Shown here: piece by piece, positions 50,721 through 59,586 of the stretch | Position numbering within the stretch: the stretch's first letter is position 1 | Layout: each line of letters opens with the position of its first letter | DNA from: Sphingomonas jatrophae | GTDB lineage: Bacteria; Pseudomonadota; Alphaproteobacteria; Sphingomonadales; Sphingomonadaceae | Assembly (NCBI RefSeq): GCF_900113315.1 | Contig: NZ_FOZG01000001.1 | Coordinates: forward strand, 1,054,001-1,118,000 | Direction of reading: 5' to 3' | DNA: 64,000 nucleotides | Position numbers and translations under genes: made by a program | Notes under the pieces: model-generated | The model's input: the letters and a program-made list of their open reading frames with translations, nothing else | Told to the model about the DNA's origin: nothing | The model's database searches: none

Positions 50721-53144
50721 TCAGAAGCCCGCGTCCAGCCCGATCCGCAGCGTGCGCGGGCGCAGCGGGGTCACCTGCTCGCGCCCGGTGGTGAACGGCG
50801 TGCCGAGCGCGAAGCGGTTACCCGCGGCATCACCGATATTGGTCAGGCCCAGCGTCACGCCCAGCCGCGGGCGGCCGATGCGCAGCGTCAGCGCATTGTC
50901 CAGATAGTCGCCCTGCAGGTCGCCCAGCAGCGGCCCGATGCCCAGGCGCGAGCGGCCGACATAGCGCACCCAGCCCGTCGCCCTGAGATCGAGCCCGTCG
51001 CCCAGCTCGTGCGTCCACTCGAATCCCGCCCGCGCCGCATAACGCGCAACGTTCGGCACCCGGCTGCCCCGCGCCAGCGCGACGAACAGCGCGGCCGCAG
51101 GTGCGGTCACCGCGCTGTCGTTGAACGCGAGGCCCGCATCGAGCCGGAAGCCGGTGAGCGGCCGCCAATTGCCCGCCGCGCTCACCGTCCAGATCCGCCC
51201 ATCGCCGATATTCGCGGTGCTCGGCAGGCCGAAACCGTCGATGAAGTCCGCCTGTATGTCGTGCCAGCGTGTGTGCGACACGCCCAGCGACAGCTCCGCC
51301 GGCGCCCCCGCCCGGCCGAGCCGCAATCCGCCTTCCAGCGTCGACAGCCGGTCGCCCTCGAAGCGGCGGACGAACAAGCCCTCGATCGCCAGCCCGCCCG
51401 GCCGGAAGCCCTGCTGATATCGCGCGAACAGGGTCACGCCCGGCCGCACATGCGCCAGCACCGATCCTGACGGCAGGAAGCTCGTCGCACCCCGTCGTGC
51501 CGTCACCGCCGCCCGCGCAACCGCCACCTGCGGCACCACGTCGCGCACCGCCCCGCTCACCCGCGCGTGGGACAGGCGCGCGCCGCCGGTGACGATCAGC
51601 CCGCTCAGCGGCTCGGCGCTCAGCTCACCATAGAGCGTTTGCTCGCGCACACGGTTCTTCACGCCGGTGACGGAGACGAGCGTGCCGGGCGGGCCCAGGG
51701 CACGGCCCAGCCGCGTGCCATTGTCGGTATAGCTGCCGCCCAGCAGCCAGCTCCACCCCGCCGCCATCGGCCGCCACAGCCGCGTTTCATGCGCGAACAG
51801 GCTCGTCTGGTTGACCTGCGCGAACAGCCGCGCCTCCCCGCGCGACAGCGGCGCGCCGGCAAGCTCGACGCCCGCCACCGGCTGCCCCACCGCGGTCGTC
51901 GCGTCATAGCGCTCACGCAATTGCTGCTCGATCACCGCGGTGGAGGATCGCAGCCGCACGCTCCCCAGCTCGCCCGAGACGACGATCTGCCCCAGCACAT
52001 AATCCGCGGCGAAGCCTTCGGCGACGGCGCTCCGCCGGATCAGCCGCGGCGCATCGCGATCGGCATACTGGCTATCCTCGCCCCGCGTCCGCTGCGCCAC
52101 GCCGCCGACATCCACGGTCCATCCGGCTGCCGGCTCGATCCGTACCGTCGCGCGGCCACCGGCGATGCGCGTGCGGTTGATGTCGCGCACGCCCCGCACC
52201 GGATTGTCGATATAGCCCCCCTCGCTGGAGCCATAGCCGACCAGCCGCACGCCGAGGCCGTCCGCCAGCGGCAGGTTCAGCATCCCGCTGGCATCCACGC
52301 CCGGATCGCCATGCTGCGTCACCGTCGCGCCGACCGCCGCCGCGCCCGCAAAGGCCGGGCCCGGCTCATTCGGCGTCAGGCGGATGATCCCGCCGAGCGA
52401 CCCCGCGCCATAGAGCGAGCCTTGCGGCCCCTCCAGCACCTCCACGTCGCGCATGTCGACCAGCCGCAGATCCGGGTCGGGCGCATTGTAGGTCAGCCGC
52501 ACGTCGCCGAGATACTGGCCGACGGTCGACTGGGTCGGCCCGGTAAAGCTGGAATCGGCGATGCCGCGGATGAACAGCTTGTTGCGCCCCGCGCCCAGAT
52601 GCGTGGAGGACAGGCTCGCCACGCGCGCCAGCACGCCGTCCGTGCCGGTGGGCCCATTGGTCTCGAACTCTCGCCCGGCAATCACCGCCGCCATCCCCGC
52701 CACGTCGCGCAGCCGCACGTCGCGCTTGCTGGCGGTCACCACCACGTCCACCGCCACCGGCTCCACCGATGCGACGAGCACCGGCGCCCGCCGCGGCACC
52801 GCAGGCCGCGGCCGCAGCGTTGCGGCCGCCACGCGTCGCGGCGCCAGCTTCCACAGCCCCGGCCCGAGCGCCTGCACCTCCGCCCCGGCTGCTGCGGCAA
52901 GCCGGTCGAGCGCCGCCCGCATCGAATAACGCCCGCGCATCGCCGGTACCGGGCGCGACCACAAGGCGCCGCCCTCCACCGCGATGCTGACCCCGCCCGC
53001 CCGGCCGAGCTGCGCCACGCTTGCTCCGAGCGGCCCTGCCGGCAGGTCGAGCGCCAGCGGCCCGGCCGCAATCGCCGCGGCAGGCAGGGTCGTTGCCAGC
53101 AAAGCAGCCGCAAGGCGGATCACGGTGTCGCGACGATCTCCCAT
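50721..53144 (-). CDS. TonB-dependent receptor with STN domain (FecA-like)
   Basis: An 807-residue outer-membrane receptor with signal peptide. The N-terminal secretin/TonB short (STN) domain is at about residues 30-100 ('LDLPAGPLGASVAQLGRAGG', 'MRAALDRLAAAAGAEVQALG'), then a linker, plug ('GTDGVLARVASLSSTH…', 'LEGPQGSLYGAGSLGGII') and barrel ending in …GLDAGF. The STN domain signals to the adjacent FecR. The ligand is probably an iron chelate or another scarce nutrient. An alternative GTG start at 53123 would give the GTGA overlap seen elsewhere. It is coupled to fecR. Confidence 0.93.
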   Translation of the reverse strand: MGDRRDTVIRLAAALLATTLPAAAIAAGPLALDLPAGPLGASVAQLGRAGGVSIAVEGGALWSRPVPAMRGRYSMRAALDRLAAAAGAEVQALGPGLWKLAPRRVAAATLRPRPAVPRRAPVLVASVEPVAVDVVVTASKRDVRLRDVAGMAAVIAGREFETNGPTGTDGVLARVASLSSTHLGAGRNKLFIRGIADSSFTGPTQSTVGQYLGDVRLTYNAPDPDLRLVDMRDVEVLEGPQGSLYGAGSLGGIIRLTPNEPGPAFAGAAAVGATVTQHGDPGVDASGMLNLPLADGLGVRLVGYGSSEGGYIDNPVRGVRDINRTRIAGGRATVRIEPAAGWTVDVGGVAQRTRGEDSQYADRDAPRLIRRSAVAEGFAADYVLGQIVVSGELGSVRLRSSTAVIEQQLRERYDATTAVGQPVAGVELAGAPLSRGEARLFAQVNQTSLFAHETRLWRPMAAGWSWLLGGSYTDNGTRLGRALGPPGTLVSVTGVKNRVREQTLYGELSAEPLSGLIVTGGARLSHARVSGAVRDVVPQVAVARAAVTARRGATSFLPSGSVLAHVRPGVTLFARYQQGFRPGGLAIEGLFVRRFEGDRLSTLEGGLRLGRAGAPAELSLGVSHTRWHDIQADFIDGFGLPSTANIGDGRIWTVSAAGNWRPLTGFRLDAGLAFNDSAVTAPAAALFVALARGSRVPNVARYAARAGFEWTHELGDGLDLRATGWVRYVGRSRLGIGPLLGDLQGDYLDNALTLRIGRPRLGVTLGLTNIGDAAGNRFALGTPFTTGREQVTPLRPRTLRIGLDAGF

Positions 53145-54043
53145 CCCTGGCCTGCACGCTGCATCCTCGCGCCGACCAGCGCGCCCAATCCTGCCGGATC
53201 GCGGGTGATGCCGTCCAGCTGGATCGTGCCGCGGAACGGCCGCTCGGCAAGATCCGGCGCGACCGTGATCGGCCGCCCCAGCGCGCGCGCCACGTCCGCC
53301 GCCACTTCGCGGAGCGGTGCGCCGTCATAATCCAGCCGGCCCGACCGCCAGCCACCGACGCTGTGCGCGGCGACGTCCGAGACGACCACGCCATCTGCCC
53401 CGCTGCGCAGCGCACGGCCGGCATCCAGCCGCACCTTCTCACCCTCAGGGTTGAAGATCACCGCGCCCTCCCCCACCGCGACGCGCGTCACGCCGGGCGC
53501 GTGGGTCACGTCGAACACGGTGCCGATGTCGACCAGCCGGTCCTGGCCCACGTCGACGCGGAACGGCCGCGCCGCATCGTGCCGCACGCTGAACAGCGCC
53601 TCGCCCCGCTCCAGCCGCGCCAGCCGCGTGTCGCGGCGGTCGAGCACCAGCTTCGTGCCGCCGTTCAGCGCGATGCTGCTGCCGTCCGCCAGCGCGATGG
53701 TGCGCGTGGTACCGTCGGCCGTCTCCACCGCATAAGGCTGCGCGCGCCGCTCCCACGCGCCGATCCCGACGGTTGCGACCAGCGAGGCTGCCAGAGCGCC
53801 CGCCATCCACCGCCGCGGGTCGGGCCGCCGCGGGGTCCCCTCGCGCTGCGTCGGTTCGGCCGGCAAGGCGGCCACTGCCTCGGTCATCTCCGCCACCTCT
53901 GCCGAAATGGCATGGTAAGCAGCGGCGTGGCGCGGATCGGCCTCCAGCCACGCGGCAAACGTCTCCCACTCCGCAAAGGCAGGATCGCCGGTGCGGGTCG
54001 CCCAATCGAGCGCCGCCTGTTCCACCCCGTCCTGCCCCGTCAT
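53120..54043 (-). CDS. FecR-type anti-sigma/sigma-regulator
   Basis: A 307-residue inner-membrane protein. The N-terminal cytoplasmic DUF4880 region ('ALDWATRTGDPAFAEWETFA'), a single transmembrane helix near residue 90 ('GALAASLVATVGIGAW') and a periplasmic FecR domain ('DVGQDRLVDIGTVFDVTH') are in order. It relays the receptor signal to the ECF sigma factor. The ATG at 54043 is chosen because GGAGG precedes it by five bases; a GTG at 54055 is less likely. The end overlaps the receptor start. Confidence 0.93.
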   Translation of the reverse strand: MTGQDGVEQAALDWATRTGDPAFAEWETFAAWLEADPRHAAAYHAISAEVAEMTEAVAALPAEPTQREGTPRRPDPRRWMAGALAASLVATVGIGAWERRAQPYAVETADGTTRTIALADGSSIALNGGTKLVLDRRDTRLARLERGEALFSVRHDAARPFRVDVGQDRLVDIGTVFDVTHAPGVTRVAVGEGAVIFNPEGEKVRLDAGRALRSGADGVVVSDVAAHSVGGWRSGRLDYDGAPLREVAADVARALGRPITVAPDLAERPFRGTIQLDGITRDPAGLGALVGARMQRAGQGWEIVATP

Positions 54044-54079
54044 GCGCGCCTCCACACCGACAGGACGGACTCGCGAGCC

Positions 54080-54589
54080 TCAAGCCTCATCGATCCGCCT
54101 CCTCGCGTCGATCAGCGCGCGCATCGCCTTGCGCAGATCGGCCTCGACGGTGCTGAGGCTGAGGCCCATTTCAGCCGCGATCGCCTTCTGCGCGACGTTG
54201 TCGATCCGGTGGCGGCGGAAGATGCGCGCCGCACGCTCCCCCACCGTCGCCAGCGCCGCATCCGCCGCAGCCAGCGTCTCGCGCGCGATCAGCGCCCGCT
54301 CGGGCGAGGGATCCTCCGACCGGTCCGGCACGACGGGGCCCGCCGCCTCGCTCCACGCCCGGTCGCGCAAGCTGCTCTGCCGCTCGGCGCGGTAGCGATC
54401 CAGCATCAGGTTGTTCGCCGCGCGGTAGAGGTATCCGGTCGGCGATGCGATCGGCCCCGTCTGTGCGGCCTGCAGCTTCAGCCACAATTCGTGCAGCACG
54501 TCCTCCGCGGCATCGCCGGCACCATGCGCGCGCAGGAAGCGCAGCAGGGCGTCGCGGTGGGAGAGGAAGATGGCTTCGAGGCCGGACAT
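54080..54589 (-). CDS. FecI-type ECF sigma factor
   Basis: A 169-residue ECF RNA polymerase sigma factor. Region 2 (~10-80, with 'DVLHELWLKLQAAQTGP') and region 4 ('NVAQKAIAAEMGLSLSTVEA', an HTH) are present. It should direct transcription of the receptor, and perhaps of itself, when the STN receptor binds its ligand. It is the first gene of the sigma/anti-sigma/receptor operon. A 12-bp palindrome lies 68 bp upstream. Confidence 0.94.
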   Translation of the reverse strand: MSGLEAIFLSHRDALLRFLRAHGAGDAAEDVLHELWLKLQAAQTGPIASPTGYLYRAANNLMLDRYRAERQSSLRDRAWSEAAGPVVPDRSEDPSPERALIARETLAAADAALATVGERAARIFRRHRIDNVAQKAIAAEMGLSLSTVEADLRKAMRALIDARRRIDEA

Positions 54590-54656
54590 GCCTTGGCTCG
54601 CGGTGGTTCCCGCCTGCTAGCCCGGCTTCGTCCGTCCCGCCATCCCCCGACCCCCG

Positions 54657-54668
54657 CGAACATGTTCG
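54657..54668. promoter_or_regulatory. 12-bp palindrome upstream of the FecI-like gene
   Basis: CGAACATGTTCG is a perfect palindrome between the divergent sigma-factor and hypothetical genes. It is a possible operator. Its half-site spacing does not fit the alphaproteobacterial LexA box. Confidence 0.3.
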
Positions 54669-54771
54669 ACGCATGGCTTTTCAACTCGGTCGAATGATCC
54701 GTGCGAGTTTATGCGGCTGCTGCTGAAAGTCGGGCACGCTCATAACCGGGCCACGCCAACAGGAGGCCGCC

Positions 54772-55086
54772 ATGCCCGCACTCGCCCAGCCCACCCTCTC
54801 CACCTCCGAATGGAATGCCGTCGCCATCGCGCTCAAGGATGCGCAGCGCTGCGGCTGCACCGCCGAGGCGATCGGCGAGGAAGCCGGCCCGGTCCGCCGC
54901 TTGGCCACCTTCCTCACCGGGCGCCGCCGCCCCAATCCGCTCGCCGATCCGCGGCTGGAGGCGGTGCGGCAGTTCGTCTGCACCAGCTATCGCCGCCGCG
55001 CCCCCGCGACCGAGATCGCGCCTGCGCTTGCCGAACATGGCTTCAACCGGGCGCAAATCGACGCGCTCGGCCTGCTTGCCCGCTGA
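54772..55086 (+). CDS. Hypothetical protein, first gene of the pirin/OsmC operon
   Basis: A 104-residue helical protein (MPALAQPTLSTSEWNAVAIA…) with a Cys pair 'RCGCTAEAIG' and a later 'QFVCTSYRRR'. AGGAGG lies about five bases from the ATG. Not recognised, though I recall similar small 'EWNAVAIALKDA' proteins in sphingomonads. It leads an operon with pirin and OsmC, so a stress-related role is possible. Confidence 0.68.
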   Translation: MPALAQPTLSTSEWNAVAIALKDAQRCGCTAEAIGEEAGPVRRLATFLTGRRRPNPLADPRLEAVRQFVCTSYRRRAPATEIAPALAEHGFNRAQIDALGLLAR

Positions 55087-55097
55087 AAGGCGCTGCC

Positions 55098-56018
55098 ATG
55101 ACCGTCCGTTCCAGCCCGCACGCCGCCGTCGACACGATCATCCTGCCGCCCGTCCGTGATCTGGGCGATGGCTTCAAGGTGCGCCGCGCCTTGCCCAGCG
55201 CGCACCGCCGCATGGTCGGCCCGTTCATCTTCTTCGACCAGATGGGCCCTGCCGCTTTCTCCTCGGGCGAGGGGCTCGACGTGCGGCCGCACCCGCATAT
55301 CGGCCTCGCCACCGTCACCTATCTGCTGGAGGGCGAGATCCTTCACCGCGACAGCGTCGGCTCCGTCCAGGCGATCCGCCCGGGCGAGGTCAACTGGATG
55401 ACGGCAGGCGCGGGGATCGTCCATTCGGAGCGGACCGGTGCCGCTTTGCGCGCCAGTGGCGGCCGCCTGGCCGGCCTTCAGGCCTGGGTCGCGCTGCCCG
55501 CCGCGCAGGAGGAGGCCGCCCCCGCCTTCGCCCATTATGCGGCGGATCGCATCCCGACGATCAAGGATGCGGGCGTGCGCCTGACGCTGATCGCCGGCCG
55601 CCATGACGGCCTCGCTTCCCCGGTCGAGACGCTGTCCGACATGGTCTATGCCGACATCGCCCTCTCCCCCGGCGCACGCTACCAGCTGCGCGCCGGCCAT
55701 ATCGAGCGCGCCATCTACGTCGTCGAGGGCCAGGTTGCCGCCGACGGCCAGACCGGCGCCTTCGCCGCTGGCGAGCTGGTCGTCTTCAAGCCCGGTGCCG
55801 AGATCCTGCTGTCGAGCGAGCGTGGCGCGCGGCTGATGCTGATCGGCGGCGAACCCTTCCCCGAAAAGCGTTTCATCGAATGGAACTTCGTCTCCAGCCG
55901 GCCCGAGCGGATCGAGCAGGCCAAGGCCGACTGGCGGGCGCAGCGCTTCGCCCCGGTGCCGGAGGAGACCGATTTCATCCCCCTGCCGCCCGATCCCCGC
56001 CCCGTCCGCTACCCCTGA
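55098..56018 (+). CDS. Pirin family protein (306 aa)
   Basis: A bicupin. The pirin N-cupin metal motif 'RPHPHIGLATVTYLLEGEIL' (three His/Glu ligands) and the 'NWMTAGAGIVHSER' segment are intact. A C-terminal cupin and the 'EWNFVSSRPERIEQAKADW' tail define the longer pirin subclass. Pirins act as redox-sensing regulators or quercetinase-like dioxygenases; which applies is unknown. It is followed by OsmC ten bases later. Confidence 0.92.
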   Translation: MTVRSSPHAAVDTIILPPVRDLGDGFKVRRALPSAHRRMVGPFIFFDQMGPAAFSSGEGLDVRPHPHIGLATVTYLLEGEILHRDSVGSVQAIRPGEVNWMTAGAGIVHSERTGAALRASGGRLAGLQAWVALPAAQEEAAPAFAHYAADRIPTIKDAGVRLTLIAGRHDGLASPVETLSDMVYADIALSPGARYQLRAGHIERAIYVVEGQVAADGQTGAFAAGELVVFKPGAEILLSSERGARLMLIGGEPFPEKRFIEWNFVSSRPERIEQAKADWRAQRFAPVPEETDFIPLPPDPRPVRYP

Positions 56019-56028
56019 AGGACCTGCC

Positions 56029-56541
56029 ATGACCGACACCGAACCCATGATGGATGAGGCGATTGCGGAGGATAGCGGCGCCGGCACGTTCCAGACGTGC
56101 ATCCGCACCGCCGGGATCGAACTGCTCGCCGACGAACCCGTCGCCGCGGGCGGCCTCGGTTCCGGGCCGACGCCGTACCAGCTGCTCGCCTCCGCGCTCG
56201 CCGCCTGCACCACGATGACGGTGCGGCTTTATGCCACGCACAAGGGCTGGCCGGTGCGGCGCATCCACACCGCCGTCGGCCATGATCGCGATGCGAAGGC
56301 GTCGCCGCCCGATCTGTTCACCCGCCGGATCGAGATTGACGGCGATCTCGATCCCGATCAGCGCGCGCGGTTGCTGGAGGTGGCGGATCGCTGCCCCGTT
56401 CACCGCACGCTGACCGCCGGTGCCCGCGTCGAGACCAGCGCAGGCCGCAGCCCCGCTCCTGCCCAACACGCCACCGCCCATGCCGTCGACATGGAGGCGC
56501 TGATCGCCGTCGGCCGCGGCTCGTTCGATTTCGTGCAATGA
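56029..56541 (+). CDS. OsmC-family peroxidase-like protein
   Basis: A 170-residue OsmC/Ohr-fold protein. The two redox cysteines are C60 ('ALAACTTMTVRLYA') and C122 ('ADRCPVHRTL'), and the 'GSGPTPYQLLASALAAC' block is the OsmC signature. It likely detoxifies organic hydroperoxides. It is in an operon with pirin, and its stop overlaps the next small gene (ATGA). Confidence 0.93.
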   Translation: MTDTEPMMDEAIAEDSGAGTFQTCIRTAGIELLADEPVAAGGLGSGPTPYQLLASALAACTTMTVRLYATHKGWPVRRIHTAVGHDRDAKASPPDLFTRRIEIDGDLDPDQRARLLEVADRCPVHRTLTAGARVETSAGRSPAPAQHATAHAVDMEALIAVGRGSFDFVQ

Positions 56542-56735
56542 CGCGCGGCCGCTCCCACCCGCAGCCGCAAACCGGCATGGCGGTCCTGCTCGCCATTTCG
56601 CTGATCGCGCTGGTGGCGGCGCTCGCCGCCGGTCACGCCTTCGAGGATGTGCTGCTCGGCATCATGGCCGGCGGCGTGACCGCGATTACCTCGGTCGCGC
56701 TGCTCCAGGGGCTGGGCGTGCGCTGCGAAGGCTGA
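56538..56735 (+). CDS. Small membrane protein, OsmC-coupled
   Basis: A 65-residue protein with a basic N-terminus and two hydrophobic segments (VLLAISLIALVAALAAG and VLLGIMAGGVTAITSVALL). The ATG overlaps the OsmC stop by four bases. Not recognised; probably co-expressed with the stress operon. It ends next to a convergent gene. Confidence 0.62.
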   Translation: MTRGRSHPQPQTGMAVLLAISLIALVAALAAGHAFEDVLLGIMAGGVTAITSVALLQGLGVRCEG

Positions 56736-56736
56736 T

Positions 56737-57243
56737 CTAGCCGCGCGACTCGCCCGGCCGGGTCGTCTGCTTCGCCAGGTTCTCGATGCCGAGCCGCTTG
56801 GGCAGGTCACGCAGCACGGCGTCCAGCTCATGCCCCGGCCCGGACGGGCAGCCACCCTGATGCGTCGCCGTCGCCTGGCCCGCCGCATCGCTCCAGCGGA
56901 TCGTGTAGCTCGGCGTGTCCGCCAGCGCCGCGTCGCACGGCACGCGCGCTTCCGTGCCCGGCTGCGGCCGGAACGGCGCCAGATCGCGATCCAGCGCGCG
57001 ATAGGCATCCGCCCCCGCCTCGCGCTGCTGCACGCCGAGCAAAGCGGTGTGGCGACGGCCGGTGAAGGTCACCGTGCCGTCCGCCTCGATCGCCGCATCG
57101 AACACCGGGCAGAAACCGAAACACGGGCCCACCGCCACCTCGATCGTGCCGAGCGCGGCATGTCCCGCATCCACCCTGCCCGGCTGGGCCGCGCAGGCGC
57201 AGAGCGCGAGCAGCACCGCGCCGACCAGCGCCCGGCCGCTCAC
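56737..57243 (-). CDS. DUF6438-like lipoprotein
   Basis: A 168-residue secreted protein. The N-terminus 'SGRALVGAVLLALCACAAQPG' contains a lipobox-like LCAC. The conserved part 'VAVGPCFGFCPVFDAAIEAD…' with two Cys is typical of DUF6438, which is of unknown function. GTG start overlaps the upstream gene's stop (GTGA), so it is coupled to it. Confidence 0.75.
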   Translation of the reverse strand: MSGRALVGAVLLALCACAAQPGRVDAGHAALGTIEVAVGPCFGFCPVFDAAIEADGTVTFTGRRHTALLGVQQREAGADAYRALDRDLAPFRPQPGTEARVPCDAALADTPSYTIRWSDAAGQATATHQGGCPSGPGHELDAVLRDLPKRLGIENLAKQTTRPGESRG

Positions 57244-57677
57244 TTGGCCGCTCCGCGCAGGCCGGCCGGCAGCATATAGGCCGGGCAGTAGCGATAGGTC
57301 GCAGCCGGGCCCCGGGTCCGCACGGCGAAGGTCAGCGCATCCGCCACCGTCACCGTCTGGCGCTCCGTCACCCGCGGCGCCGGTCCGGCCCCCGCGTCGA
57401 TGCACGACTGGCTGACGGTGTAGCGATTGCCCTTGCGCGCCAGCACGCGCGCGCGGCAGGCGCGGCTGTGCGCATCGGCGATGCCGCGACCGTCATAGCG
57501 GCGTATGGCTGCATTCGGCGCATCGCCGCATGCGACGCCCTGCCGCACATAGATGCCGGGCTTCAGCCGATAGACCCCACCCGGCGGCGGCGACGTATCG
57601 ACGCTGGCCGCGGCCGGCAGCGTCGCCGCGAGTGCTGCAAGCGTGAAGCCCCATCGGAATGCATTCATGCGCGTCAT
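57240..57677 (-). CDS. Exported hypothetical protein
   Basis: A 145-residue protein with a signal peptide (MTRMNAFRWGFTLAALAATL…AAAS). The mature part has several Cys (CGDAPN, SRACRARV, QSCIDAG, YRYCPAY), suggesting disulfide bonds in the periplasm. Not recognised. The start is ATG at 57677 or 57668. It is encoded with the DUF6438 gene. Confidence 0.65.
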   Translation of the reverse strand: MTRMNAFRWGFTLAALAATLPAAASVDTSPPPGGVYRLKPGIYVRQGVACGDAPNAAIRRYDGRGIADAHSRACRARVLARKGNRYTVSQSCIDAGAGPAPRVTERQTVTVADALTFAVRTRGPAATYRYCPAYMLPAGLRGAAK

Positions 57678-57762
57678 GTCCTGTCCCAACATCGCCCGAA
57701 GCCAGCATCGCCGGGCAGGAGGATGGACGGAGCCGCCCCGCCGCAGCCTTGATCCCGCCTGC

Positions 57763-58692
57763 TCAGACGTCCGACGCGCCGGGCAGGTCGGCATCGTCGC
57801 GGCCGAGCTCCACCAGCTTGTCGAGCAGCCATGTCGCCGCGGGGCCCGGCGGCCGATCGCGCCGCCACACCGCGCAGAAGCGATACATGCCGCCCGGATC
57901 GTCCGGCATGATCAGCCGCTTCAGCGTGCCCGCCATCAGGTCCGGCTCGATCAGCGGCAGCGGCATGTTGCCCCAGCCAATGCCCTCGCGCAGCAACTGG
58001 TGCTTGGCGCCGAGATCGGCCAGCCGCCATGTCCTGGGGCTCATCACCGCAAAGTCGCGCCCCTCGGTCACCGGCGAGCGATCCGTCAGCACCAGCTGGA
58101 CATGCCCGCGCCCGGCCCCCGGCGGGATCGGGTCGCTGAGCGCCAGCGGATGATCGGGCGCCGCCACCGGCACCATCGCGACGCACCCCGCCGCGCGCGC
58201 GTCGAGCCCGCTGATGCTCGCCGCCAGCGGGCCGGACAGGCCGATCTCCGCCTTGCCCTCCAGCACCAGCGACGCCACCGCACCCAGCGCCTCGACATGC
58301 AGGCGCAGCGTCACCGTCGGGAAGGCCGCGGCGAAGGCGCGCAGCACCTCGCCCAGCCGACGCGCGGGCAGCATCACGTCGACGGCGAGGTTCACCTCCG
58401 CCTCCAGCCCGTCGAGCAGGCCCTTCACCTTGGCCTTCAGCCCGTCGATCCCGCTGGAGACGGTGCGCGCCTCCGCCAGCACCGCGCGGCCCGCCTCGGT
58501 CAGCGTCGGCCGCCTCGTGCCCTCCCGGTCGAACAGCGGCAGGCCCAGCTGCGCCTCCAGATTGGCAATGCCGTAGCTGATCACCGACACCGCCCGGTTC
58601 AGCCGCCGCCCGGCGGCGGCGAAGCTGCCCGTATCCACCACCGCCAGTAAGATGCGCAGCTGGTCGAAAGTGGGCGTGCCCGGCTCGCTCAT
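57763..58692 (-). CDS. LysR-family transcriptional regulator
   Basis: A 309-residue LTTR. The N-terminal HTH (residues ~8-67, 'ILLAVVDTGSFAAAGRRLNR') is of the usual type, followed by a type-2 periplasmic-binding-like effector domain. It is divergent from a pirin gene; the 20-bp inverted repeat between them is a natural LTTR site. It probably activates the pirin gene and represses itself. The effector is unknown. Confidence 0.93.
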   Translation of the reverse strand: MSEPGTPTFDQLRILLAVVDTGSFAAAGRRLNRAVSVISYGIANLEAQLGLPLFDREGTRRPTLTEAGRAVLAEARTVSSGIDGLKAKVKGLLDGLEAEVNLAVDVMLPARRLGEVLRAFAAAFPTVTLRLHVEALGAVASLVLEGKAEIGLSGPLAASISGLDARAAGCVAMVPVAAPDHPLALSDPIPPGAGRGHVQLVLTDRSPVTEGRDFAVMSPRTWRLADLGAKHQLLREGIGWGNMPLPLIEPDLMAGTLKRLIMPDDPGGMYRFCAVWRRDRPPGPAATWLLDKLVELGRDDADLPGASDV

Positions 58693-58720
58693 TCAACTTC
58701 CTCGAACGTTCCGGCCAAGT

Positions 58721-58740
58721 TTATCCGGCTGAACGGATAA
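58721..58740. promoter_or_regulatory. Putative LysR operator between divergent LysR and pirin genes
   Basis: TTATCCG-GCTGAA-CGGATAA, a perfect seven-base inverted repeat, sits in the 115-bp divergent region, 29 bases from the regulator start and 68 bases from the pirin start. It suits autorepression plus activation of pirin. Confidence 0.6.
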
Positions 58741-58807
58741 GTCGAGCGCGCCTACATGGGTGCCAACAGCCGGCGACCCCACCCACCCGGCCCCCAGGAG
58801 ACGCACC

Positions 58808-59506
58808 ATGATCGACCTTCGCCCGTTCAGCAGCCTCGGTGGCGAGAATCACGGATGGCTCGATGCCAAGCATCATTTCTCCTTCGCCAATTATCACGAT
58901 CCCGCCCGCACCAGCTGGGGCAACCTGCGCGTGTGGAACGATGACGTGATCGCGCCCAACACCGGCTTCCCGCCGCACCCGCACCGCGACATGGAGATCA
59001 TCACCTATGTCCGCGAAGGCGCGATCAGCCACGCCGACAATCTCGGCAATAGCGGCCGCACCGAGGCGGGCGACGTGCAGGTGATGAGCGCGGGCACCGG
59101 CATCGCCCATTCCGAATGGAACAAGGAGGATGTTGAGACCCGGATCTTCCAGATCTGGATCATCCCCACCCGCACCGGCGAAAAGCCGAGCTGGGGCGCA
59201 CGGCCCTTTCCCAAGGGCGAGCGGGCGGGCCAGTTCGTCACCCTCGCCTCCGGTTTCGACGGCGACGGCGATGCGCTGCCGATCCGCACCGATGCGCGCG
59301 TCGTCGCCGCCACGCTGAAGGCGGGCGAGAGCGCGGATTATCCGATCGGCTCGGATCGGCGTGCCTATCTCGTCCCCGCGACCGGCGCGGTGGAAATCGA
59401 AGGCGTGCGGGTCAACGCCCGTGACGGCGCCGCCATCCGCGATGTGGAGACGATCCGCGTCACGGCACTGGAGGATAGCGAACTCGTCCTCGTCGACGCC
59501 GCCTGA
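58808..59506 (+). CDS. Pirin family protein (232 aa)
   Basis: A YhhW-type pirin. The N-cupin metal motif 'FPPHPHRDMEIITYVREGAI' and 'MSAGTGIAHSEWN' are intact, and a C-terminal cupin follows. It is shorter than the other pirin in the window and only distantly related to it. AGGAGA lies upstream of the ATG. Likely a redox-responsive quercetinase-like enzyme under the divergent LysR regulator. Confidence 0.92.
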   Translation: MIDLRPFSSLGGENHGWLDAKHHFSFANYHDPARTSWGNLRVWNDDVIAPNTGFPPHPHRDMEIITYVREGAISHADNLGNSGRTEAGDVQVMSAGTGIAHSEWNKEDVETRIFQIWIIPTRTGEKPSWGARPFPKGERAGQFVTLASGFDGDGDALPIRTDARVVAATLKAGESADYPIGSDRRAYLVPATGAVEIEGVRVNARDGAAIRDVETIRVTALEDSELVLVDAA

Positions 59507-59586
59507 GCCGCACATCAGTGGGCCGAATCGCAAGATCCGGCCCGCATCCCGCTGGCGGCTGAGCCGTTCCAAGGGTAAGCGCGCGC

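Noticed and set aside
54657-54668. Palindrome CGAACATGTTCG as an SOS (LexA) box
   Set aside because: Alphaproteobacterial LexA sites are direct repeats of GTTC with a seven-base gap, and the spacing here does not fit the GAAC-N4-GTTC type either.
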